This document shows, in pieces, positions 1 through 7,800 of a stretch of 10,887 nt of DNA. The notes under the pieces were generated by a model. The model searched no databases and had not been told where the DNA came from. It saw only the letters and a list, made by a program, of their open reading frames with translations. Every line of letters starts with the position of its first letter. Positions within the stretch are counted from its first letter, which is position 1. Source of the DNA: JACQZU01 sp041908165. Lineage in GTDB: Bacteria > Acidobacteriota > Holophagae > Holophagales > Holophagaceae. Position numbers and translations under genes: made by a program. Location: assembly GCA_041908165.1 (NCBI GenBank), contig JAYRFV010000029.1, forward strand, positions 1-10,887, read 5' to 3'.

Positions 1-1721
1 AGCCAGATGCTGGGTACAGTCAGTGCCGCGGCGAGAATGAGGACCAAGGGACCATGGCTAAGCGCCCAGTCCAGGGCGGGGCTGTAGGCCCGCTTGATGG
101 CCGTGACCAGTCGGGGTTCTTCCAGGGAAAGGCCAGGGGGAAGGAAGCGCTCCACCAGCGCGGGCACCAGGGTGAAGGTGAGCACCAGGCTGATGGTCAT
201 TGCCGAGGCCACCGCGAGCGCCAATGGGGCATAGAGCTTGCCTGCGATGCCGCCCATGGAAAGCAGAGGGATGAAAACGGCCAGGATCACCAGCACCGCG
301 ATCAGGATGGGTGTGGACACTTCGGCGGCGGCACGCGTTAGGGCCACTCGGCGGGGCTCGATGTGATCCTCGTGCTCGTGAAGACGATGGGCGAGATTTT
401 CAACCATGATGACGGCGGCATCCACCAGCAAACCCACGGCGATGGCCAAGCCGCCAAGGGTCATGGCGTTGAGGCCCAGCCCCCCGAAATACAGGGGTAT
501 CGCGGCACCGAGTGTGGCCAGAGGCAGCACGGCCAATACCAGGAGGGCCCCTCTGAAATTGCCCAGGAGGACAATAAGGACAATGGCCACGAAAATCCCA
601 CCGACCATCAGGGCCAGGGTTACCCCGTTCAGGGCGTTGGTGACGAGCCGGCCCTGATCGTAGATCACGTCCAGGCGCATTCCTTCGGGGAGGCCCTTCT
701 TGAGTTCGAACACGGCCGCTCGGACACCCTCGGCCACGTCCAGGGTTGCCGCGGTGGGTTGCTTCACGATTCGCAGGCTCACATCCTCGTGCCCATCGTG
801 CTGAGCGAGGCCGCGACGAAAGGCTGGAGCCTCCCGGATTTCCGCGATTTCACCCAGTGTGACGATGCCCTTCGCGGCCTGAACCGGAAGACGGCGGACT
901 TCATCCGGTGTAGCGGCGAGATTCCCTACGGACATGTACCAACCCTTGTCCTGGATCTCCAGCACCCCTGCTGCCAGGTCCTGGTGGCTCTGCTCTAGGG
1001 AAGCCATCACCCGCTCCAGGCCGACGCCCAGGGTCCGCACCTTTTCTGGGATCAAAGTGATTTGAAGGGACCGTTCCTGGCCGCCCAGCCTCTCGACACG
1101 GGCCACTCCAGGCACCGCCTGGAGTCGGGGGCCCAGCACCTGGTCGGTGTGATCCCTCAGCCGCATCGGATCCACCTTCTCGCCCTCCAGGACAATCTCC
1201 ATCAATTCGTGGAGACGCCCCGAGGCACTGCTCATGAGAGGCGGACGGGTGCCCGAGGGGAAACTTCCAATGACTCCAGAAAGTCGCTCAGCCACAAGCT
1301 GCCGTGCCCGCCACGGGTCGGTGTCGCCCTCGAAGGTCACCACGACCTGGACCAGTTCAGGCAGAACCAGGGTATTGACCCGTTTCACTCCGGGCATGCC
1401 CCCGAGGGCCTGCTCCGTCGGCTGGGCGACGGACAACTCCAGTTCCGGCGTAGCACGGCCAGGACTCTGGATCAGCACGCTCAGGATGGGGAGGCTCATG
1501 TCCGGGAACAGGTCACGCTTGAGGCCGAGGAAGGTGAATAGGCCCGCCAGCCCCCAGGCAAGGCTCAGTGCGAACACCCATCCCTTGCGAGGCAGGAGCC
1601 AATCGAACCACCTGCGGATGGCAGTCCGGTGCTGGGGCGTGTAGACCGCATAAGGGTCATGGGCCATGGTCGGATCAAGCGGGATGTCGGAGCTGTTGGG
1701 AAGGGTGGGATCAGTGGCCAT
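1..1721 (-). CDS. Heavy-metal/multidrug RND efflux pump, inner-membrane subunit (CusA/CzcA-like), N-terminal 573 residues, cut by window edge
   Basis: Proton-driven inner-membrane pump subunit of a tripartite system, expected to move substrate from periplasm or inner membrane to the outer-membrane channel. The frame is open without a stop from the ATG at 1721 to the left edge, giving 573 residues of an expected ~1030. A cytosolic lead of about 45 residues precedes transmembrane segment 1 (~48-66, followed by the typical DLFPDMSLP). A periplasmic porter half (~70-360) and transmembrane segments 2-6 (~365-525) follow. The segment 4 motif at 429-442 reads VGLLVDAAVIMVEN; the single Asp434 plus Glu441 resembles CusA (VDAAIVMIEN) more than CzcA. 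A His/acid-rich loop (H445, H448, H450, H453) follows it. The start is supported by a purine-rich ribosome site (1724-1734) and an 11-base overlap with the upstream adaptor gene. The CusA methionine-triad region lies outside the window, so copper/silver specificity is only a suggestion. Confidence 0.9.
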   Translation of the reverse strand, partial: MATDPTLPNSSDIPLDPTMAHDPYAVYTPQHRTAIRRWFDWLLPRKGWVFALSLAWGLAGLFTFLGLKRDLFPDMSLPILSVLIQSPGRATPELELSVAQPTEQALGGMPGVKRVNTLVLPELVQVVVTFEGDTDPWRARQLVAERLSGVIGSFPSGTRPPLMSSASGRLHELMEIVLEGEKVDPMRLRDHTDQVLGPRLQAVPGVARVERLGGQERSLQITLIPEKVRTLGVGLERVMASLEQSHQDLAAGVLEIQDKGWYMSVGNLAATPDEVRRLPVQAAKGIVTLGEIAEIREAPAFRRGLAQHDGHEDVSLRIVKQPTAATLDVAEGVRAAVFELKKGLPEGMRLDVIYDQGRLVTNALNGVTLALMVGGIFVAIVLIVLLGNFRGALLVLAVLPLATLGAAIPLYFGGLGLNAMTLGGLAIAVGLLVDAAVIMVENLAHRLHEHEDHIEPRRVALTRAAAEVSTPILIAVLVILAVFIPLLSMGGIAGKLYAPLALAVASAMTISLVLTFTLVPALVERFLPPGLSLEEPRLVTAIKRAYSPALDWALSHGPLVLILAAALTVPSIW

Positions 1722-2850
1722 GGCCTTCCTCTCCTTCCGGTTGTGAGCGCTTCTGCTGGTAGGCCTTGAGGAGGTACGCCCCCTCGGCCACGACGGTCTC
1801 ACCGGGTTTCAGCCCCTCCAGAACCAACACCTCATCCTTTAACTCCATCCCTCGTTTCACCGGCCGGAATTCGGCCGACTCCTTCTCGGCGACAAAGACG
1901 CCCCATCGTCCCTCGATCTGCTGTAGGGCCGACTGGGGGAGGAAGATCGCTTTCTCGATCGGAACCTTGACCTCCACGGATGTCCCAGGAATGGGCAAGG
2001 ACCCACCAACGATTCGGAGCCGATAGCTCAGCCGCCGGGTATCCGAAGTAAGGGTTGTGGGTGTGCTTTCCAGCCGGGCTTTCCATGTCCTTCCGTTGGA
2101 CTGACGCACTTCGTTTTCCGTGCCCGGATTCCAACCGGAGGGGCCTGGATAGGACAGTTCCACTCGGACGATGGAGGCCTGGGCCGCCTGGAAGTTGCCC
2201 ATTTCCTGACCCGCCTCGACGCCCTGGCCGCGTTGGACCTTCCAGGCCACCACCGACCCATTGGCCGGGGCCCTGAGCGTGAAGGTGGCCCCCGCATCAC
2301 CGGGCTTGAGGCCGACCGCCTCCAAACCCAACCTGGCAGCTTCCTCCTCGGCATTCGCGGTCGCTGCCTCGCTGCGGGCGTTTTCAAGATCCCTACGGGA
2401 TCCGGCTCCTGCTTGGAACATCCGTTCCTCCCTTCCCAGGTCCGCCTGGAAACGGTCCGCCTTGGCTTTCGAGGCGATCCATTGCGCCTTGAGCCGGGCC
2501 AACTCAGGGCTCTGGATGAGGGCGAGGGCTGCGCCCGTGACGCTGGGTTGCCCAGGGCTGGCCAGGATCTGGCTTACGATGCCCTTTACGGGGCTGCTGA
2601 GAACGGCTTGGGCCGCTTCATCACCAATGGCTTCACCAGGGACCCAGCGTCCTTCCATGCGCAGTTCCGGCACCTTCATAAGGCGCAGGCCCCGAATCCC
2701 ATCGAGGGGAATGCGGGACCCTGTGGATTCGGCCGATTCGTGCTCGTGTCCGGGTTTCTCTGCTGCGTTTTTAGGGGCTGGTTTTTTCGAACAACCTGTT
2801 CCGGCCAGCAGAATCAGGACCAGTGGAATGCAGATCGAAATGGGGTTCAT
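1711..2850 (-). CDS. Periplasmic adaptor (membrane fusion) protein of RND efflux set 1, probable lipoprotein
   Basis: Links the inner-membrane RND pump to the outer-membrane factor in the periplasm. The 379-residue product starts with a hydrophobic signal (residues 4-19) ending at Cys20 (LLAGTGC), a slightly non-canonical lipobox. A Lys/Glu/His linker (GHEHE, 34-38) follows. The domain order matches CzcB/CusB-family adaptors: first lipoyl half about 84-115 (SSPVKGIVSQ), a short alpha-hairpin about 115-180 rich in Ala/Glu/Arg, second lipoyl half about 192-214 (LRAPANGSVVAW), beta-barrel about 225-300, and a membrane-proximal domain to about 362. The C-terminus is GEEGHGH, a possible metal-binding tail. 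The start codon overlaps the stop of the outer-membrane factor gene (ATGA), and its own stop overlaps the pump start, so translation of the three genes is probably coupled. Lipidation is inferred. Confidence 0.9.
   Translation of the reverse strand: MNPISICIPLVLILLAGTGCSKKPAPKNAAEKPGHEHESAESTGSRIPLDGIRGLRLMKVPELRMEGRWVPGEAIGDEAAQAVLSSPVKGIVSQILASPGQPSVTGAALALIQSPELARLKAQWIASKAKADRFQADLGREERMFQAGAGSRRDLENARSEAATANAEEEAARLGLEAVGLKPGDAGATFTLRAPANGSVVAWKVQRGQGVEAGQEMGNFQAAQASIVRVELSYPGPSGWNPGTENEVRQSNGRTWKARLESTPTTLTSDTRRLSYRLRIVGGSLPIPGTSVEVKVPIEKAIFLPQSALQQIEGRWGVFVAEKESAEFRPVKRGMELKDEVLVLEGLKPGETVVAEGAYLLKAYQQKRSQPEGEEGHGH
1724..1734 (-). promoter_or_regulatory. Ribosome binding site of the left-hand RND pump gene
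   Basis: On the minus strand this reads GGAGAGGAAGG, ending two bases before the ATG at 1721. The GGAG core sits nine bases from the start codon. It lies inside the 3' end of the adaptor gene and decides the start at 1721 over the in-frame ATG at 1667, which has no such site. Confidence 0.7.
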
Positions 2851-4031
2851 CGGGTCACCGTGGGGAGCAGGGTTTGAAGTTCGGAGGCCAACAGGTGCTG
2901 TGCATGCAGGCGTCGCAACGAGGCCATCTGAGATTCCAGAAGCTGACGCCGAATCGGAAGAGCCTCTGACGGTCGTTCGCGGCCTTCCTGGAGCCGCAGA
3001 CCCACCGCCTCGATGGCTTTGCTGAAGTCCGGGGTCACCTCAAGGGAGGTAGTCGACTTGATGCGGGAAATCGCACCAACCGCCCGTGCATCGAGTTCAG
3101 CCAAAGCCTGTCGGGCCGCCCCTTGGACGGCCCTGAGTTGGGCTTCCGTATTGAGGCGGATCGAGGATCCCTCGCCGGGACGAGGCAGCCGGACGGCAAC
3201 TCCAAGCCGGCTGACCTTTTCTTCGCCTTCCTGGGCATAGCTTCCCCTCAAGCTCCAGCGACTGAGCGCCACCGATTGCTTTAGGCGAAGACTGTGTTCC
3301 TCCATCTCGGCCTGGGCCAGGAGCGCCTTGCGGAGCGGGCCCTCCTCAAGCCGACGTTCAAGATCCACCGTGAAGACGACAGGGACGGGGCCCGGCTCGG
3401 CCAGGGGATGGGGGGCGACGGGAACCTCGGCGAGGGCGACCAAGGCCCCCCAGGTGCGAGCTTCCTGAACCCGCGCATCATCAAGATCCTGTTGGATCTT
3501 CAGCCACTCGCCTTCCACCAGGGATACCTGAAATGCCGGGTCAGCGCCGGCCTCGAAACGGCTCCGGGCGGCCTTGAGCCACTTCTCCACCGTGAGGAGG
3601 TCCACCTCCCGGAGGGCGAGTAACCTGGCAGCCAACCAGGCGTCCAGGTAAGCCGATCGGAGTCGATGGGTTCCTTCCCGCAGGGCTGCATCCTTCAGTA
3701 GTGGATGTGTCTTCCCGAGACTGTTCTCCAAACCGGCTCGCACCTTGGGAGACAGGAACAGGGGCAGGTCTACCTCGAATCCCTTGTCCGTCGTTCCTGA
3801 AGCGCCCGGGATCTGGCGCGGTCCTGCCGTCAAGGAGAGTGCCGGTCCCTCCCGAAGGAAACCTCGGCTCTCCTGGATCTGGAGCCTTCGATCGGCGAGA
3901 AGGCTGTCCGCACGCCATTGCTCAGGCGCAAGTCGGGCCTTGGCTTGGATGTCTTGAAAAGTGAGGGGCGTCTGCGCTGTTGCCTGCACGAACAGCAGGC
4001 AAGACAGGGCCCCAGCATGAGTGGGTTTCAT
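2847..4031 (-). CDS. Outer-membrane factor (TolC/CzcC family) of RND efflux set 1
   Basis: Outer-membrane channel subunit that completes the tripartite efflux complex. I chose the ATG at 4031 (394 residues): it gives a normal signal peptide (MKPTHAGALSCLLFVQATAQ, cleavage likely after AQ) and has a GAGGA ribosome site just upstream. The in-frame ATG at 4064 would put a charged, non-signal segment in front and lies in a small hairpin. The mature protein is largely predicted helix with repeated Ala/Leu/Arg/Glu-rich stretches, typical of the two-fold repeated OEP domain (for example around LRSAYLDAWLAARLLALREV and RFEAGADPAFQVSLVEGEWL). Sequence similarity to CzcC is family-level only; assignment rests on this architecture and on the position just before adaptor and pump genes. 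The stop overlaps the adaptor start by ATGA. Confidence 0.85.
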   Translation of the reverse strand: MKPTHAGALSCLLFVQATAQTPLTFQDIQAKARLAPEQWRADSLLADRRLQIQESRGFLREGPALSLTAGPRQIPGASGTTDKGFEVDLPLFLSPKVRAGLENSLGKTHPLLKDAALREGTHRLRSAYLDAWLAARLLALREVDLLTVEKWLKAARSRFEAGADPAFQVSLVEGEWLKIQQDLDDARVQEARTWGALVALAEVPVAPHPLAEPGPVPVVFTVDLERRLEEGPLRKALLAQAEMEEHSLRLKQSVALSRWSLRGSYAQEGEEKVSRLGVAVRLPRPGEGSSIRLNTEAQLRAVQGAARQALAELDARAVGAISRIKSTTSLEVTPDFSKAIEAVGLRLQEGRERPSEALPIRRQLLESQMASLRRLHAQHLLASELQTLLPTVTR

Positions 4032-4035
4032 AGGG

Positions 4036-4040
4036 TCCTC
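4036..4040 (-). promoter_or_regulatory. Ribosome binding site of outer-membrane factor 1
   Basis: GAGGA on the minus strand, four bases before the ATG at 4031. It supports 4031 over the in-frame ATG at 4064. The spacing is somewhat short. Confidence 0.5.
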
Positions 4041-4057
4041 GAATCGAATGGAAGGAA

Positions 4058-4073
4058 GGCCCATGGCTGGGCC
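4058..4073 (-). other. Small perfect hairpin in the leader of outer-membrane factor 1
   Basis: Arms GGCCCA and TGGGCC with a four-base loop lie in the 63-base gap between the Cys-rich protein gene (stop at 4095) and the outer-membrane factor start at 4031. No T-run follows on the minus strand, so it is not a convincing intrinsic terminator. It could stabilise or process the transcript, or be chance in GC-rich DNA. Confidence 0.35.
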
Positions 4074-4094
4074 AAGTCTCGGCTGACAGCGAGG

Positions 4095-4364
4095 TCACAC
4101 CCGAGGTGGTTCCTTCTCCGGTTCGGGATCGAGGCAGATGATCGGACGGACTACGGTCTTTTTGTAGACGGGGCCCGGCATGGCATCCGCCGGCGGAGGG
4201 ACCGGTGATTCCGGCACCACGGCGGTAGAGCAGCCATCCGCGCAGAAGATGTGGCAGATGGGGGCACATTCGTCCCGTACTCCCTCCGAGCAGGGATCAA
4301 TACTTGTGGCTCCCAGGTAGACCAGGGAAAAACAGAGCAGGAGGATCGCGACCCAGCGCTTCAT
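4095..4364 (-). CDS. Small exported Cys-rich protein of unknown function in metal-efflux operon
   Basis: An 89-residue product that I do not recognise as a named family. It begins with a clear export signal (MKRWVAILLLCFSLVYLGATS, cleavage probably around 20-22), so it should act in the periplasm or beyond. The predicted mature part has Cys25, Cys33, Cys37, Cys41, Cys45 and Cys77. Four of these are spaced exactly four residues apart (CAPICHIFCADGC, 33-45) with His38 between them. A Pro-rich, acidic tail follows (50-89). Residues at i, i+4, i+8 and i+12 would line one helix face, suiting either paired disulfides or a thiolate metal site. The start overlaps the repressor stop by ATGA, so it is co-translated with a metal sensor and sits upstream of an efflux set. 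A role as periplasmic metal chaperone or buffer is inference. Confidence 0.8.
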   Translation of the reverse strand: MKRWVAILLLCFSLVYLGATSIDPCSEGVRDECAPICHIFCADGCSTAVVPESPVPPPADAMPGPVYKKTVVRPIICLDPEPEKEPPRV

Positions 4365-4750
4365 GAGGCGGTCACGTGGGTCTGAGTGTGGGTCTCCTCG
4401 TTGAGGCAGAGACCGTGATACATGAGCCTGGTCACGCAGGGGTTCACGATGCTGTAGTGGATGTGGGTCCCATGGCGGCGGGTGCTTAGAATGCCCAGGT
4501 CTACCAGGCGGCGGAGCTGGTTGGAGACGGCCTGGGGCTTCATGCCCACCGCCTCGGCCAAGTCGCCCATGCAGGGGTCGCCCAGGAGCACCAGAGCGTG
4601 GAGCAGGCGAAGCCGCGTGTCGGAAGCGAGAACCTCAAAAATCCGCGCCAACTCCGACGACTCGCCCAGGCCCAACAAGGGCCGCTCCGAAAGGGGCGCC
4701 TTGGGCGGGCAGAAGCTGGGATCAATCGAGGGGAAGGCCATCGGAATCAT
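4361..4750 (-). CDS. ArsR/SmtB-family winged-helix metal-responsive repressor
   Basis: Expected to bind operator DNA without metal and release it when metal binds. The longest form has 129 residues; the ATG at 4741 (126 residues) fits the predicted transcript start better (see promoter). The winged-helix domain covers about 33-102. The recognition region is DLAEAVGMKPQAVSNQLRRL (63-82) and the wing ends in HGTHIHYSI. Candidate metal ligands are Cys60 in DPCMGDL, at the place of the ELCVCDL-type site of ArsR/CadC/CmtR proteins, and Cys105 and Cys115 with His112 in the last helix, near the alpha-5 site of SmtB/CzrA. His121 and His125 lie in the tail. Cys14 is in the extension before the domain. 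The stop overlaps the Cys-rich protein start by ATGA. The family call is firm; the metal (Cd/Pb/Zn or Cu/Ag) is not determined. Confidence 0.92.
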   Translation of the reverse strand: MIPMAFPSIDPSFCPPKAPLSERPLLGLGESSELARIFEVLASDTRLRLLHALVLLGDPCMGDLAEAVGMKPQAVSNQLRRLVDLGILSTRRHGTHIHYSIVNPCVTRLMYHGLCLNEETHTQTHVTAS

Positions 4751-4770
4751 ATTACATGAATGCGTGTAAT
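4751..4770. promoter_or_regulatory. Probable repressor operator: 20-bp inverted repeat overlapping the -10 box
   Basis: Perfect six-base arms ATTACA and TGTAAT are separated by eight bases (TGAATGCG). The element directly abuts the first possible ATG of the repressor gene and covers the proposed -10 box. ArsR/SmtB regulators commonly bind imperfect palindromes that overlap their own promoters, so this is the natural autoregulatory site. Binding is inferred. Confidence 0.65.
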
Positions 4771-4778
4771 TTTGTTAA
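4751..4778 (-). promoter_or_regulatory. Probable sigma70-type promoter of the repressor-efflux operon
   Basis: On the minus strand TTAACA (4778-4773, five of six to TTGACA) is followed after 16 bases by TGTAAT (4756-4751, five of six to TATAAT). This is the most AT-rich patch inside the array, in the 63-base gap after the right-hand pump gene. Transcription would begin near 4744, only about three bases before the ATG at 4741 and downstream of the ATG at 4750. There is no recognisable ribosome site before either ATG, so the transcript would be nearly leaderless. Confidence 0.6.
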
Positions 4779-4813
4779 CGGCAGAACTCTCGCTCTGGTT
4801 TTGGTCGGCACCC

Positions 4814-7800
4814 TCAGAGGTCTACTGGGGTAGTGAACTGGATACCGGTTTCGCGGCGGTGTCCGATTTTTGAGCCGAACCTCAGGTAGAGGCTGGGCAC
4901 GACGAGCATGTTAAGGGCGGTGCTGGACAGCAGGCCGAAGAGGATCACGAAGGCCATGGGGGCCTGGATCTCGCTGCCGGGGGCGTGGCGGCGGAGGATG
5001 ATGGGCACCAGGGCCAGGCCGGCCGTCAGGGCGGTCATGAGGATGGGGCTGAGGCGCTCCAGGGCGGCCTGCCGGATGGCTTCCACACCATGCAGGCCTT
5101 CGTCATGGAGGTGGTGGATGTGGGTCACCAGCATGATGCCGTTGCGGGTGGCGATGCCGAAGAGGGTGATGAAGCCGATGAGGGTGGCCACACTCAGGAC
5201 ACCCCCGCTGGCCCAGAGGCCGAGCACGCCGCCCATCCAGGCCAGGGGGAGGTTGACCATGACCAGGGTGGCGTCGCGGAAGCTGCGGAGGGCCAGGAAA
5301 AGCAGACCGAAGACGATGACCACCGCCCCGACGCCCAGCAGGGTGAGGGTTCGGGCGGCTCCTTCGCCACTCTCGAACTGGCCGCCGTAGGTGACCTGAT
5401 AGCCCTGCGGCAGCTTGACCTGCTCCTTGATGCGGGCCTGGATGTCGGAGACCACGCCGAAGAGGTCCCGTCCGCCCACGTTGCAGGTGACCGCCAGCTT
5501 GCGCTGGTTGTCCTCGCGGGGGATGTAGGCCGGGGCGCGTTCGAAGTCCACTTTGGCCAGCTGGCTGATGGGCACCGGACCCGTGGGGGTCGATACCAGC
5601 ACCGAGCCGATCCGCTCGGCGTCCAGGTTGGCGGTGGGTTCCAGCCTGACCAGCACGGCGAAGGCCCGGTTGCCCTCGCGGACCTGGGCGACGGCCTCGC
5701 CCGCGAAGGAGAGTTCCAGGGCGTGGGCGAAGTCCTGGGTGGTGAGCCCGGCACTGGCCAGGGCCGAGCGGTCCGGCTTGATGGCGAGCTGGGGCTGGGC
5801 GGCCTCGGCCTCCATGGCCAGGTCGACCACGCCCTGGACCTGGGCCATCTCGGCCTTCACTTCCTGGGCGATGCGGCGAAGTTCCAGCCGGTCCGGACCG
5901 AAGACCTTCACGGCGATGGCGGCCCGGCTGCCGCTGAGGATGTGGTCCACGCGGTGGCTGATGGGCTGGCCCAGGCTGATGAAGACTCCGGGGATCTGGG
6001 ACAGCGACTTGCGGAGGGCGGAGAGCAGCTCCTCCTTGCTGCGGTCCTTCATCTTCAGGCCCACCTCGATCTCGGCGCCGAAGACATCCTGGCCGTGTTC
6101 GTCCAGCTCGGCGCGACCCGTGCGGCGGGCGGTGGCCACCACCTCGGGATGCTTGAGCATGATCTCCTCGGCCTGGCGGCCCAGTCGGTCCGAGACCTCC
6201 AGGGGCGTGCCGGGGAGGCAGACGAAGGTGACGTTCAGGCTGCCCTCGTTGAACTCGGGCATGAAGCTCCGCCCGGCGAAGAACAGGCTGAGGGTGGCCG
6301 CCAGGAGCCCCGCAGCTCCCAGGGAGACGAGCAGCTTCCAGCGGGGCATGGCCCAGGCGAGGATCGGGGTGTAGTGAACCTTGATCCAGGTAACGAAGCG
6401 GCCTTCGTGGGAGTGCTTGCCCTCCAGGTCATGGGGCAGGAGCCAGGCGCAGAGGGCCGGAGTCACCGTGAGGGCGACGAGCAGCGATGCGCCCAGGGCC
6501 ACCGTGAAGGCGATCCCCAGGGGCTGGAGCAACCTACCCTCCACACCGCCCAGGAAGAAGATCGGCGTGAAGACCACGATGATGATGGCCGTGGCGTAGA
6601 CGATGGAGGAGCGGATCTCCATGCTGGCCTTGTAGACCACCTGGAGGAAGGGCTTGCGGTGATCCACAGCCTTGGCCGCGTTCTCGCGCAGCCGCCGGAG
6701 CACGTTCTCCACATCGACGATGGCGTCGTCCACGAGGTCGCCGATGGCCAGGGCCATGCCGCCCAGGGTCATGGTGTTCAGCGTGGCCCCGAAGGCCTTC
6801 AGCACCAGGATCGCCGCCACGAGGCTGAGCGGCACGGCCACGGCGGTGATGAGAGTGGCGCGGGTGTGCATCAAGAACAGCCCCACCACCAGGATCACCA
6901 GGAGGGTGCCGTCCCGGAGGGCGTCCACCACGTTGCGGATGGCCACCTGGATGAAGTTCGCCTGCCGGAAGATGTGCTTCTCCAGCTTCATGCCCTGGGG
7001 GAGCGTGGTCTGGATCTCGTCCATCACCTGATCCAGGCGCTTGGTGAGTTCCAGGGTGTTCGCGGCGGGCTGCTTCTGGATGGCGAGGATGACCGCAGGC
7101 TTGCCGTTGTGGCTGCCTTCGCCGCGCTTGAGGGCGGGGCCGATCTTCACCTCGGCGAGGTCCTTGACCTTCACGGGCTGGCCGTCCCGCCGGACGATTA
7201 GTGCGGACGCCAGGTCCGATACCGCCTGAAGACGCCCGATGCCATGGATCAGATACTCCTGGCCCTGGTGCACCAGGAAGCCCGCCGAGGAACTCTCCCC
7301 GGACTTCTTGACGGCCTCGGCCACCTCCTCGGCGGTGAGCCGGTAGGCCAGCAGCCGGTCCTGCTTGAGCAGCACCTGGTATTGGCGAACCTCACCGCCG
7401 ATGGGGATGACCTGGCTCACGCCGGGCACCGCGAGCAGCCGTCGCCGGACTTCCCAGTCGGCCTGGGCGCGGATGTCCATGGGGGAGTGCTGATCACTCT
7501 CCAGGGCCACGAACATGATCTCGCCCATGACGGAACTGATGGGCAGTAGCACGGGTGTCGGCGTGCCTGGGGGAAGCCCTCCCACCGCCGCCTGGAGGCG
7601 TTCGGAGACCACCTGCCGGGCCTGGAGGATGGGCACATCCCAGTCGAACTCGACGTGCACGAGGGACAGACCCACATGGCTGGTGGAGCGGACGCGGCGG
7701 ACGCCCGCCGCGCCCTGCATGGCGCTCTCCACCGGCTGGGTGATGAGGCGCTCCACTTCCTGGGGGGCCATGCCGTGGGCCTCGGTGCCCACGGTGACCG

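Noticed and set aside
363..998. 211-codon plus-strand frame opposite the left-hand pump gene
   Set aside because: The minus-strand frame encodes a continuous RND pump with conserved motifs over the same bases; the plus-strand product is His/Gly/Gln-rich with no recognisable fold.
4032..4064. Longer start for outer-membrane factor 1 at the ATG at 4064
   Set aside because: It would add a charged segment ahead of a normal signal peptide, has no good ribosome site and lies in a hairpin; the ATG at 4031 has GAGGA upstream.
4775..4780. GTTAAC palindrome beside the promoter as a second operator
   Set aside because: Six bases only, expected by chance, and it overlaps the -35 box without extending into longer symmetry.
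4779..4813. Intrinsic terminator after the right-hand pump gene
   Set aside because: Only weak four-base complementarity (CAGA/TCTG) and no T-run on the minus strand; readthrough into the repressor gene cannot be excluded.
4985..7201. 738-codon open frame on the plus strand opposite the CzcA-type pump gene
   Set aside because: Its product is a Gly/His/Asp/Glu/Gln-rich sequence with no domain or hydrophobic pattern. It arises because GC-rich third positions of the real gene leave few stops in the opposite frame.
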